Of a stretch of 64,000 bases of DNA, positions 21,901 to 48,900 are shown piece by piece; the first letter of the stretch is position 1, and each line of letters begins with the position of its first letter. Under the pieces are notes generated by a model that was not told where the DNA came from, made no database searches, and was given only the letters and a program-made list of their open reading frames with translations. Location: positions 16,154,501 to 16,218,500 of the forward strand of contig NC_091112.1 in assembly GCF_024713975.1 (NCBI RefSeq). Reading direction: 5' to 3'. The DNA is from Paralichthys olivaceus (lineage: Eukaryota; Chordata; Actinopteri; Pleuronectiformes; Paralichthyidae). The position numbers and the translations under genes are program-made.

Positions 21901-24730
21901 GTGTTTGTTGTCCTCGTCTCTCGCCTCCAAGCAGGCTGGATGACAAGAGGGTTCACTCTGTGCTCGGTCTCAGCACCTGGGGGCGTTGGTTGCGGAATGA
22001 ACGGAGTGAACCCTCTTGTCACTCATCCAGCCTCTTTGTCTCTGTGGGGGGAGGCGGGGCCGGTAGCATTAGCCACACATGCTACACACACAGAGTGCAG
22101 CTAGTAAGCGTCGTGCGGAGCAACGCGAGGAGGAAAGATGATTGTAAAGCCAAACGCCACAGCCCCGGTGTGGGAAGGTTTCGGCTCCAAGCCGAATGAG
22201 CAAGGTGAGCCCATCAACACGGACGAGCCAGTTCAAAAGTGGTGGCAGCGAAAAAAGGCAACACAACAAAGTTGCATGCCACCTGAAGCATCACCACCCG
22301 ACCCAGTGTTCCCAGCTGGGGAAACAAAGTGCAGCTCGAGATGCAGAGCCTTCGTCCCGACAGTCAACACTCACTGAGGCGTTCGGTCGACAAAGTAAAT
22401 ATAAACGGAACAGCGCAGAATGGTGTTCGCTCATTGTCTTTGAAAGGGTGTGCATTATTATTATATATTATCATGTTGACAGTTATATCGTTTATCGGCG
22501 ATAATTCGTGTGACAATATATCGTCCAGCAAAATGTGTTATCGTCCCAGGCCTAGCTTAGATCATTTTTTGTATAACTTATTGTATTGACGGTGTGTCCC
22601 AGCCTTGGCTCTAAAGCTGCTCTCAGACATGTACTGAACTCTGGATATCCTCTGCAGTTTCTCCGCCCGGCCCCCTAGTTTGAAGTCTGCAGAAAGCAGG
22701 ACCCTTTCTGAAGAGTAGAACGAATGTATTACAAATGGTTTCATTATGGGTTGGTGGTCAATAGCTTATTGCAGCTTTTGATTTTAATTCTGGACAATCA
22801 CGTCTTCCGTCTGTCCTCCCCTGCTAGAGCAGCCCATCTTACATGGCCGAGATGTCAGCCTGCCACCAGAGGGCGGCAGACAACATGGTGGAAGGCGCCG
22901 TCAGGAACGGAGGAATATACATCAAGCTCGGCCAAGGTCTGTGTTCCTTCAACCACCTCCTGCCCCCCGAGTACGTCCGCACCCTGCAAATACTGGAAGA
23001 CAAGGCCTTGAACAGGAGGTACAAAGAGGTGAGAGCAGCTCCACAGACAAAGCCTCGCAGTCCAGTGGAGGAGGACGGCGTGCTGTTTCTCAGGATTGTG
23101 TCTGTGCCGGTTACAGGTCGACGCTCTCTTCCAAGAAGACTTCAACAAAACCCCAGAGCAGCTGTTTAAAACCTTTGACCATGAACCTATAGCTGCTGCC
23201 AGCCTGGCACAGGTTCATAAAGCAGAACTGTTTGATGGGACTCCTGTCGCTGTGAAGGTGAGCACTGGTTCAGAGAGTTTATTTTTTCCTCATCTCTTTT
23301 AAATCTAGACACTTTTTAACATTTAGCGTCACAAAAACAAGATTTTTCATCTTCAGGTCAGAGATAGATAAAGAGGTTCTAGTCTTTTTTGGGGGTCAGT
23401 TAAAAAATGTGTTGTATTATCATTCCAAATGTAATTAAATTCAAATTCCGCTCCTCCACAGGTGCAATACATTGACCTCAGGGATCGGTTTGATGGTGAC
23501 ATCAGAGCGCTGGAGATCCTGCTGGATATTGTTAAATTCATGCACCCCACTTTTGGGTTCCGCTGGGTTCTTAAGGTCAGGATGTATTCATGTTTCTTTT
23601 TTTTACTGCATATGTCCAGGAGAAAGATGTTTGGACTTTTATTGATGTCATTCAGTTCATTCTAAATTCTCACAGGACTTGAAGGGCACATTGGCCCAAG
23701 AGCTGGACTTTGAGAACGAGGCCAGGAATTCCGAGAGATGTGCGAAGGAGCTGGCACACTTCAAATTTGTAGTTGTGCCCAAAGTCTTCTGGGAGCAAAC
23801 TAGCAAGGTGAGGTCTCGAGTTATGGTTCTGAAACACCTGGATGATTCTGTGATGCTTTGTTTCATCATTTATCTTCCTGTCTCTGATTTGAAGAGGGTG
23901 CTGACAGCAGAGTTTTGCAACGGTTGCAAAATTAACAACGTGGAGGATATTAAGAGACAAGGGTTGAGTTTGAAAGATGTGAGTTCATGGTCTCTGGACA
24001 AAAGGATGATATTAAAGAGACACGTATTATCACTGAATCACTGGCTGAAATATTTTATATTGAATATCTTTCAGACTGCAGATAAACTGATTCGAACGTT
24101 TGCTGAGCAAATCTTCTACACTGGTTTCATCCACGCTGACCCTCACCCTGGAAATGGTGGGTACATTAGCTTTAGCTTCCCTCTTTTAAATTCTACTTAT
24201 GTTTTCTTATTTTATTAGCTAAATAACATTTTACCTATAAGAACGTCACTAGAAATTCGTTCTTTTTAGCAGGGTGATCTTACTACTAAATATCACAAGT
24301 CTCCACCAGATGTAACTCACAAGTAGATTTATCTGAAAACAATCAAATAACACATTTATAGATATATGCAAATGTTGTTCTTGTATGTTAAAAAAATATA
24401 TACCAGGAAACCATATATATCGAAAATATTACAAAAAGTGCAGAATTAGTTAAACCTCTATCCAAAATACTGAAATAAACCTGATTTGTCATTTGATATT
24501 TTTTTAATGTATTTAATATTATTTTAGTTAAAAATGTGTTTCTTCCTTGTTTTTAGTTTCACTCTGTTTTCTTGTCTGTGTCGGCAGTTCTAGTGAGACG
24601 AGGGCCCGATAACAAGGCCGAGCTGGTGCTGTTGGACCACGGGCTGTATGAATACCTCAGTCAAAAGTAAGAGTTGGATTATTCAGTTAAAAAAAAAATA
24701 TATGTGTATATATATATGTATATGTATATA

Positions 24731-24769
<39 letters not shown>

Positions 24770-26341
24770 ATATACATATATATATATGTATATACATGTG
24801 TATGTGTATATATATGTATATATACACATATACATATATATGTATATGTGTATATATACATATATATGTATATATATATATCTTTGCTGTCAGCTTTAAC
24901 TGTGACCTTTGACCTCAGTGATCGAGTGGCCCTTTGTAAACTGTGGAGATCTGTTGTCCTGCGAAATGAGGCGGCAATGGAGAAGTACGCTGATGCACTT
25001 GGGGTCAAAGGTGAGGAAACATAAAGTCACGCATGTCAGTAAATGTTGCATGTAAATTCATCTGAGTGCTAAAATCCAATATCAGAGAATTTCCTAAATG
25101 TAGAAGATTTGAAATGTACTTTGAATCAGTGATTTGCTTCCTCCTCTCATTCGCACCGCAGAGTACTTCCTCTTCTGTGAGATGCTGCTGCAGCGACCCA
25201 TCAACATGCGGGAGTTCGGACTGTCCAACATCCTAAGTCGAGAGGAGACGACCTACATGCGCGACATGGCCGTGCACCGCTTCGGGAGCATCATGCAGGT
25301 GCTGAAGTCGATGCCTCGGCCCATGCTGCTGGTGTTCAGGAACATCAACACAGTGCGAAGCATCAACATCACGCTGGGAGCGCCAGTGGACCGCTACTTT
25401 GTGATGGCAAAGAGGTATCACTTGCAACTCTTTAAAAGATAAATGCAGAGTCACAAAATGCAGCTAGATTACAATATGCCGTTTGAGAACTTTAACAACT
25501 ATTGCTAAACTATTAAAAGTCAAAATGACCTTTAGCAGTCTATCATGATGATCTGTCATTGATCCGTCGTGAGTGATCCAATCACAAGAGGTCAGTGCCA
25601 AGTTCAGGTCTCAACGCACCCAAATGGTCCTGTGACTTAATGACTCAGACCAAATTCTGAGGCCACGTCCTTTTAGCTGTTGCTTGTCTAAAGGTTCTTT
25701 TTTCTGATAAGTTCCAGTTCGGTGAATTAGTTATTTGATACTGTAATAAGGGTGTGAAACGTAATGATTGACAGCTGAGACTCACTTACAATTGGTCAAG
25801 GCTGTGTATCTATAGGACCTCGATCGCTACTATAGCTCCAAATTATGTCTTTGGCACAAGACGGCAAAGTCCATATCCGGCATATTTTTGGCTTCATTTC
25901 TGGATAGTGGGGGAGAGGAGACGCTTCATCCATCAGTATACAGTCTACGATCATCACTCACATTAAGTTTAAAAATAAATCTTACCTCACCCTTTTGCCT
26001 TGATAATGTTGCTTCACACACGTAATGTTTTTCAGTGCGGTCCGAGGCTGGGGGAAGATTCAGGCAGAGAAAGCAGGGATCCTGCCCCGGCTCTGGGTGT
26101 TCCGCTGGGTCAGGACAACGTGGGAGAGCCTCAGGTTTGAGGTGGCATTGAGGCAAGTGCTCAGTTGAGTCAAAAGTACAGTAAATATTTGTTTTTGTGA
26201 CTGAGCCATCAGGAATTAATGATACAACTCCTCTACAGGTCAGAGATGGCAATGATGAGTCTGACGCGCTCCGTCCTCAGCCTGCTGTCATACTTTGGTC
26301 TTCTATCTCTGGAGGCCGACGTGTACGAATACCTGAGGTAG
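18919..26341 (+). CDS. ADCK5: ADCK5, UbiB/ABC1-family atypical kinase
   Basis: ADCK5 belongs to the UbiB (ABC1/ADCK) atypical kinases; the family works mainly in mitochondria on coenzyme Q and lipid homeostasis, but ADCK5's own substrate is poorly known. Exons: 18919-19010, 19085-19234, 21320-21395, 22828-23028, 23117-23257, 23462-23575, 23676-23807, 23895-23978, 24075-24156, 24588-24666, 24919-25010, 25162-25414, 26036-26152, 26239-26341. These total exactly 572 codons including the TAG stop; a short exon 1 lies upstream. The N-terminus ([13 protein letters not shown]...) is basic and lacks acidic residues, as in a mitochondrial presequence. Family marks: KxGQ ([11 protein letters not shown]), the alanine-rich nucleotide loop ([11 protein letters not shown]), the VAVK lysine, the catalytic [10 protein letters not shown] and the metal-binding LDHGLY. 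The intron at 26153-26238 starts with GC. The gene converges on CPSF1, as in human 8q24.3. Confidence 0.93.
19382..20999 (-). mobile_element. 5'-truncated L1/Tx1-type LINE, ORF2 C-terminus
   Basis: On the minus strand the decayed frame reads the end of an L1-type ORF2: [33 protein letters not shown] (about 20988-20800), [19 protein letters not shown] (about 20515-20460), then a cysteine-histidine knuckle ([19 protein letters not shown], about 20085-20030) and a C-terminal tail. Stops and frame changes break it. The 3' end is A/T-rich at the left, and the insertion is flanked by a 15-16 bp target-site duplication, TTTAAGACAGGCTCTT (19366-19381 and 21000-21015). It sits antisense in an ADCK5 intron and is 5'-truncated. 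Confidence 0.9.
21804..22554 (+). mobile_element. 751-bp nonautonomous hAT element, copy 1
   Basis: The ends are inverted repeats (TAGGCCTGGGCCGATAAT and GTTATCGTCCCAGGCCTA), flanked by a perfect 8-bp target-site duplication, GCTTAGAT (21796-21803 and 22555-22562), the length expected for hAT. The interior keeps a degraded start of a BED-finger transposase (ATG at 22138, [34 protein letters not shown]), in which the two zinc-binding cysteines are no longer visible. An internal inverted repeat occupies 21933-21958 and 22004-22033. It sits in the ADCK5 intron between exons 21395 and 22828. Confidence 0.92.
24698..24883. repeat. Alternating TA/TG simple repeat
   Basis: About 185 bp of almost purely alternating purine-pyrimidine sequence (TATG, TATA, CATA) in the ADCK5 intron 24667-24918. 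Such tracts can adopt Z-DNA or cruciform structure. Open frames over it on both strands are compositional. Confidence 0.95.
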
Positions 26342-27088
26342 TGCACGGCCACGCCACGACGACAGAGGACAAGCTCAACCTAATGCAATCCAACAAGGAG
26401 CCTTCTGTGACGGTGCTGCTCGAGTGTTCCTCTCACCAAATCACATTTGGAGCCGATGTCTTCAAAACCGACAGGAACAGATTGAACTTCAGTTTGACGG
26501 TGAAGCGTCTAACCTCTCTCCGGTTTCACATTTTAAAAGCTTATTTTACTGATTTTTAATGAAACTTTTAATATTCAGCTTGTTTTTAGTGTTATCATAC
26601 TTACATTAAATTAAAATTTCAAATGTCTAAGGACATTTCATGTTGTTTTTTAGCAGCAGCATCATTCTGGCTATGCAACACATCAAACAGTTTTCCTTCA
26701 GTAATTAAGGTTAAATATTTAATCTCGATGATTTCCCTGAAATGTTTAACTCTACTATACTGTGCAGGTTTCAGATTTCAGAAAGCAGCTTAAGTGAGTG
26801 TGTCTCATCATCGATGGGTGTGGTCCGAACCCGTGAGTACTGTTGTAACTAGAAGTAAACTCAGAGAGCACGTACCTCCGCCAAGACAATCGCCCTGTTT
26901 CGCCATGTTAAAGACAGGGTTGGTAATCCTCAGGAGGTGTATCCTGGATCCACTCTATTCGATTCCTGAAGTCAAACACTTTAAAAAGAGTTAATAGAAA
27001 TGTCTCCTTGGCGAAGGGAATAATGTAATGAAGACTGAGTGCTCATTGGTCATTGTGACCTTACCAAATGATCTCTGGTTTAATCTTA

Positions 27089-27094
27089 AATAAA
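27089..27094 (+). terminator. ADCK5: ADCK5 polyadenylation signal
   Basis: AATAAA lies about 750 nt after the ADCK5 stop and is followed by a GT-rich stretch (GTTTGAGTTTGTGTGTT), as expected of a working poly(A) site. It is about 190 bp from the CPSF1 stop codon on the opposite strand. Confidence 0.65.
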
Positions 27095-27099
27095 ATCAT

Positions 27100-27281
27100 C
27101 TACCTCCTGTTTGAGTTTGTGTGTTACTCGCTCAACGTGAACACATAAACACCAGTCGTGTTAAATTGATTTCACAGATTTTTTTTTTATACAAAATATT
27201 TTAAGAAAACACAACTGCCCTGTTTTTTTTGAACCAGTAAGAAAAACAAACAAGGATTTCACAGAGATGTGGGAATGTGGC
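27100..27281 (-). terminator. CPSF1: CPSF1 3' UTR, no canonical AATAAA close by
   Basis: This is the strip between the CPSF1 stop codon (27284-27282) and the end of the convergent ADCK5 transcript. Read on the minus strand it has no AATAAA or ATTAAA. The nearest candidate is TATAAA, next to an A-run at about 27190-27181. Either a variant signal is used or the CPSF1 3' UTR extends into ADCK5. Confidence 0.4.
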
Positions 27282-42482
<15,201 letters not shown>

Positions 42483-43791
42483 CCTGGACGATTGCTCTCA
42501 GCCTCTGACGTGGAGAATATTCAAGTCAAGACCTCAACACTTTTCCACTGTTCAGTATAAACACTTATGATGAACCAAATATGTATTCTCTTCTCCATGT
42601 CTTTAATTTATAATCAATGCATTTGTGTTTCTATCTTTTTATCTGTTGTGTTGCTTATGTTAGTCATGAATGTACAGCACTTTCAGCAGGACTGAACTGG
42701 CTCATACACCTCAGGGGTTGAAAAGGTCCCGTGCTGGTGTATCAGACTGATTGTTTGGATCACTGCTTCAGTTTTTCCGTTTGTTTGTTGTTCTTTTGTA
42801 AGTTTTGTGTTGTCCCTACTATACTATCTTCCCTTTTTGTTTGCTTACTTTGTGCTACAACAATTGTATGTTCTTTAATCCTTGTCCATTGCTTTAACGG
42901 GACATTACCATCTTGCCTACACAATTACAGCAGTTTGCATCAACTCTTGTTTGTTAATGTTCTTCATGAACAACATTTCACGTCACTTGTATCAGAGTCG
43001 TTGGTGGTAGCTGGCAAGTAATGTGAAACCATGCTGGAATGAAATCAAGTCCATTGGTGAATCGGGAGCTGAATGAAATACAAGTTCATGAGTCAAACAC
43101 TCATGAAATGTTTAGATTCTGTTATATGGCCGTGCTTTAACATCATCAACCCAGTAAACATCTTAATGTCTACTGCTCTCAGACTGCATAAACTGATGAA
43201 CACAATTATACTTCATTACACACTACATTATAGCAGAGGTTCACAGTGGGAGGCGGGTCTCCTTCAGGAGGGATCAGTGAATAATGGGGAAAGTTTTACA
43301 TTAGTTCTTGCATTTCAAAGAGAGAGCACATTATTCCTCGCTTAAACAGTCAGAAACTAATAAACGCACGTGAGCATGTATTTTAAAGTTCCCGGTGCTG
43401 TAAACTGAACACACGCTTTGAAAGCTCCTCTATCATTCGATTCTTACCTGTGACTATTCGAGAATGGAACTGTTGCCCCCGTGATACATAGACGCTAGCT
43501 AGCTAATAATGTTCTAAATGTAGAGTTGAGGTTAGCCTGCTTAATAAGAGTATTATCTCACATTGTGATAGATAGATTAATTTAATGGGACATGCAACCG
43601 GCAACAAAGAAATGTTGTCATGACCAATGTGTGCCTGCAACACAGCTAACGGTTAGCATCGGATAACGAATGTATGGATACGCCGGGTAACATTAGCGAT
43701 GTTAGCAAAGTGCTACTGTAGCTAGCAACACGCCTGTGCCCGGGGTTTTTTAAATTTATTTGCAAAACATGAATTAAACTTGTGAACGTAC

Positions 43792-43958
43792 CTATATCAA
43801 ACACGTTATCAGAGTCTGCAGCTTTATTGTTCCTTCCTCTGTTCACATTTAGGATATCATACTATGATGTAGCCTGCTAAGTTAGCAGTTAGCTGTCGTG
43901 CAGTGTTGTGGCTACGCGAGGGTGCTGCTTCTTCTTCTTTGGCTTTTCCATTTCCGGT
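43792..43958 (-). promoter_or_regulatory. CPSF1: CPSF1 noncoding first exon and promoter
   Basis: A strong donor (ATATAG followed by GTACGT, exon end at 43792) closes a probable noncoding first exon; the ATG is in the next exon at 42482. Upstream, at 43949-43958, the minus strand reads ACCGGAAATG, a good ETS-family site of the kind common at housekeeping promoters, with nearby CpGs. The transcription start is inferred to lie at about 43850-43945. Confidence 0.5.
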
Positions 43959-43959
43959 A

Positions 43960-45380
43960 TATTAGCTGCTCCGAGGCGCGCTGCTGCCGCCACAGTTCGA
44001 AATTAATTTTTTAAAGAAATGTGGAAATTATTGCCACACCTTGTTAAGCCCTATGAGACTGAATGAGATTTGTGAATATGGGCTGTACAAATATTTGATT
44101 GACTGATTATTTTTTCTTATATTAAAAACAATGTTGTGCATAAATTACTCAGTTTAAGAATAATCCAAGCTATTAATTCAAAGTACAAAGGTGCCAGACA
44201 GGTTGGTAGTTACGATTATACCAGAGGTTCTCTTTTTGTTTCTCAGCCAAGGACCACTCCACAACATATTCCTGGGACCCCATTATGAATAATTATAAAA
44301 TTATCATAATATCGTTTTTTACCCTTCCACTTAGTTATAAGAACGAATGCAACAATAGAAGTGTCTTAGAAAGATCTAAGACCTAGAAATCTTCACAATG
44401 TCAGCAAAGATTACCCATTTATCATGCTCATTTCAATTGGTGAATCTGGAAACCTTTCTGGCAGTGTGCCACAGACCCCCAATCCACTGGACTAGTTACT
44501 TCTTTCTTTACTGTGATTAATACTTTTTCCCAAGAAACTCCAAAATAGACAATGAACCTTGAGTGAAATTTCATATCACACCAGTGTTTGATTCCACAGA
44601 ACACTTCCATGAAACTCTTCATGGTGTCTTAATTGTACGAGGTAAAGTAAAGTGGAGGGGAACAGTAATGTGAGAATAAAGCATCATATCATTGTGCAAA
44701 TTACAGAAAAGCTTAACTTAAATGATTTTGTTGTCTTAAAATAACAATTCAAATTTCTTACACAGTGCACAGCAGGCATGAGACGTAAAATCTACAGCAC
44801 GAAACCTTAATATTTAATCCTAGGGAAATTTAGGATGACTTTACAACGATTACCTTGGATTACATTGTTAAAAAAACAAATTTCCCCTTTTGTTACCATC
44901 GTGAACATTTCATGTTCATGTTAGAGACATAGATTTTCGTCTGTAGTAGTTAACTACCACAAGTAGTTACTGTAACTATGTTTAGAAGCTATTCTCAAAG
45001 TTTATTGAACTATTCTCATGGTCAGAGGAGGAAACTGCAGAACTTGGACGCTGGCTACTGCAACTGAATCTTGAAGAATAAACAACAACAAAGAATCAGA
45101 TTCAGGACATCACAAACTAATCGGTCAAATAAATTCCCATTAATCTCGTAGACAGAGTTAGACAGCAGCGTTTCCAAATCAAAACTGTCAGTTATATTCG
45201 CATTAATACAATAATCTGTATTAAGGAAAAAAACAGAAACAACAGATTATTTATGGTTGATTTTAAAAGCACATATACAAAATATAATAGATGTTTCCAG
45301 GTTTAAGCAAAGTCGGTACATGTTGAAGTGTGTGATCACTGACTACAGGTACAAAATTGACAGTTAAAGTCAGATATATT
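43960..45380. other. Spacer between CPSF1 promoter and PARP10 3' end
   Basis: AT-rich sequence without a recognisable gene. A stretch near 44230-44480 (AAGGACCACTCC ... GGGACCCC) looks like an interspersed repeat of unknown family. Confidence 0.5.
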
Positions 45381-45656
45381 TTAAAGGTTCAGTATGTACA
45401 ATTTAGTGACATCTAGTGGTAGCCTTCAGTTGTCATAAAAACTCAAAATGTGTTTAGTGTGGACCACTGTGAAAAACATGTCGACCTCCATAGAGAGGAC
45501 ACACTCCCGAAAGTAAATTAAAAGAATTTAAATATAAAGGGCTGATTCATGGTTAAAGAAAAGAACACAGTGGTGAAAACATTGCTCGGATTATGTTATA
45601 TTGAATTTTTGCCTATAGATCACTTTCACCTAAATCTTAAACACTGAACATTTAAG
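45381..45656. mobile_element. TIR element (MITE), same family as 55449-55803
   Basis: The left end TTAAAGGTTCAGTATGTACA pairs imperfectly with the right end, which reads as the reverse complement of TTAAATGTTCAGTGTTTAAG. The middle (CAGTTGTCATAAAAACTCAA, ACATGTCGACCTCC) is the inverse of the middle of the element at 55449-55803, so both are one family in opposite orientation. It lies just past the PARP10 3' end. Confidence 0.7.
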
Positions 45657-45697
45657 ACCTTGCTCCTTAATGTGAAGGAACACAATGTTTTAAGTTG

Positions 45698-45703
45698 TTT
45701 ATT
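45698..45703 (-). terminator. PARP10: PARP10 candidate polyadenylation signal
   Basis: AATAAA on the minus strand, about 245 nt after the PARP10 stop. It is the nearest canonical hexamer downstream of the stop. Confidence 0.5.
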
Positions 45704-45946
45704 CTAAATGTTATATGTTGCACAGTTTGTGTTTCTCCTGACAAACCTGACAGAACTGAAAATAGAATTTGCGAACAATCAGCATAGTGATTCAAAAATA
45801 ATCAAAAAATAAACTGTACACTATAGTACATGAGCCCTTTACGAAGCCTTCACACTTTTTAAATCAAGGCAAGACATGAAAATAAAAACAAAAAGCAGTC
45901 CCTTCTCCAAATCTTTTGCCTGTTATCTAACAGCTGGTGCGTTCCG

Positions 45947-48900
45947 TTAGCGGTGGATTCTCTGGCACGTAATGAGGTATTCTGGAAAAGCCTGCGTATC
46001 GTTGAAGATGACAAACATCGTCGGCTTGGTGATGTCGTCGGTGACGCTGTCGTATCTGAGGGGAATATCGTCGCTCTCCTTCAACGGGGCGGTCTTCATT
46101 GAATGGCAACCTTTAGTGAAGTCTCCAGTTAGAACCTTCGACACGAAAATAAACTTGTGTCCGTCTGCGTTTGGGGGTGAATACTGATCCTGAACCGACA
46201 GGGCAGAGTTGACAGCAAAATACACCCCCTGACCGTAGACTGTGGCTGTGAGAAGAAACCAGGATGTCAGAGATTGATAACATACATACATGAGACAAAC
46301 TGTGTCAGAAAGCGGAACAGAGTTATTAAAAAAATTAAAAGTACCATTCTTTCCACAGAAGCTTCTGTTGAATCCATGAACACATATCTCCTTCACGCTC
46401 TTCTCATTTGTGCCGTGGTAAAGAGTCCGTTCTACTTCTGGGTAAGTGGCACGCTGCACTATGCTCGCCTTCTTTAACTTGAACTGATTGTACAGCAGTC
46501 GATTCATGAGCTTTTCCACCTGGAGAGGAAAAGAACATCCATGTTATTATATTAGTGACACACCTCATCATTTGTTTGTTTTTCTTTTTCTTACCTGTAT
46601 GATTCTGATCTTGCTATGGTATTCCTGGATGGTCTCATAGAAATTCTTCACCACATTCTGAAATTCATCCGAATCCTCACTGACTTTGGTGGCTTCAGGC
46701 ATGTTTGACAGCAGGGAGTATTCCTCTTCTGTAACAAAGATTCCATGTTTAAATAGATTTTGTTTCTCCCCCCCCCTTACATCATTTATAGGTAGAGACA
46801 AGATTATCAGACAGATTGTATGTTAGTATGTCAATGAACAGTACTGCTATTTAGATAAGTAATAATCATAACTACACTGTAAATTAAAACTTAGCTGAAT
46901 TCAAGCTAAAGCAATGAAATTACCTTATATAGGCGAACAAAAGGTTATGTTGTAATTTAAACTTTTCAATTCAATTCAAGAACTTTATCATCATTTTTAA
47001 CCAAACAGTAAAACTGTTCAGTGTAGAATGAAATTGTGTTTCTCCAGAGCAGTGCAATTTAAATAGCGTCTTAAAAACAACGTGTCCCGGTTGTTGTTAG
47101 TTGTTCAGCAGAGCTGCTACTGCCAGCGTTATGTTTGTACATAGGGTTTAACTTGAAAATGGCCATAAATGTGTGTGTGTGAGAGACAGAGACAGACAGA
47201 CCAAGAGAGAGAGACAGAGAGAGACTACTGCCCATCACCAAGTGTGTTTACTACAGCCTTTCTGATGATAAATACTAGTATTTCCTAGTATAAAAGTAGT
47301 CCTGTGTACTCAAATAAATACCAGTACTATACAGTATGAAGCTGAAGGTAGAAGCATGGTATCACTATTTGCTAGCTTATATTTTGTCAGTTGCGGGGCA
47401 CCATTTAGAGAAGCATCATTCTGCAGAATACTGAAAGCACTAGACAACTTAAGTTCCATTTACCTGGTATTTCCTCTTGCAAATCCCCCAAATCGAGAAG
47501 TTTCCGGGAGATTTTAGCAGTTTTCTCCGAAGCTACGTTGCATTCCGTCATCTTTTCAAAGTTGATAACGTGGGGCTGATTGTCCAGTAAGATGTCAAGC
47601 TTCTTCAGCTTCATCCTCCAGGCGTTCTCGATGAATACTATGGCATCAGGTGAGTATGGAGTTGTGTCTGAGGAGGCTTGATCATGTACCACCCACTGCA
47701 CAGTCCTCAGGATTTCCTGCCTGGATACAGAATTCTCGAGTTTTTCCAGCAGCAGCTTCACATCCCACACTGCACCCGGGTGAAAGTGCTTGAATCCAGA
47801 AATGGTGATTATGGTCCCCTGAACTTGAATATCGACTGAATGCTTCCTCTGGATCATCTCCAAACACTTCATGTGGTACTCAGACATTTTCCTCACACTC
47901 TTGTGCTCAATTTTCTCCTCCAACTGCTTCTGAGAGACCTTCTTCCCAAAGGCGATTTCCACTCGAGTCAGATCAGACATATAACCTGCAAAAACAACTA
48001 ACTGGATGGTGTTGGCTGCCTTGATGGTTTCCTGTAAAGAAACATTGATGTCCTTCTTCTGCTTATTCACTCTGGGTCGGGGGCTCTTATCAGCAGCACT
48101 CGAAAACGCTTCATGGTCGATCATGTTCCTGGACAGCTCCAAGGCTTTTTGCAGCTGTTCCTCCTCATCCTCCAGGGACCACTGACTTGACTCCATTGAG
48201 TACTGGATAGCTAAGGACAGCTGGGCTTCCTCTTTCAGATTACGATAATGACCCTGGGCACTCGCAGAGTTCCCTTCTGCTGAGGACTGGGAACCATCCA
48301 AGGCCATCACATCAGAGTTCTGGTCTACCAGGCTAATCGGCTCCTCTGCTGTGTACAGGTCTACGTTATCCATGTCATCGGCTTGGTCTGAAGTGTACAA
48401 ATTCTCTTCAACTCTTCCATCAATGGCAGAGACGATTTTCTTTGCCTCCTCTAAAAGGCCTACAAAGAAGCAACCAGATTGCTTGAAACTGCACAGCAAT
48501 ATGAGAAGTTATATAATAAAAGATAAACGTTACCTTTGTCTATAGCTTCATTTTCATCAGTTTGCATTGAATCTGCTGGTAACTCCTGTGCAGGAACATC
48601 CACAGACAGTCTCTGAAAGTTTCTGTGCGACAACATCTGCCATGCAGCTTCAAAAAAGCTCTGGAATAAAAAAAACTCCTGTGAATACTGCAGAAAAACC
48701 TGAATAACTTAAATGTTTCTGATTCTGACTTAATGTTGCACATGTTATATATATATATATATATATATACATAAGGGGGGGGGGGGGAGTGCTGCATTTT
48801 GGCATCATGGAGAATAATTGAACTGAATAATGGAAGAATTTGGTATTTGTGCAAAAGGTCATCTGCTCAAAAAATATTTGATGAAACAAGGTGTTCATAG

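Noticed and set aside
22138..22377. BED-finger open frame in the hAT element as a functional gene
   Set aside because: Short, zinc-binding cysteines not visible, no transposase core downstream; it is a remnant inside a nonautonomous element.
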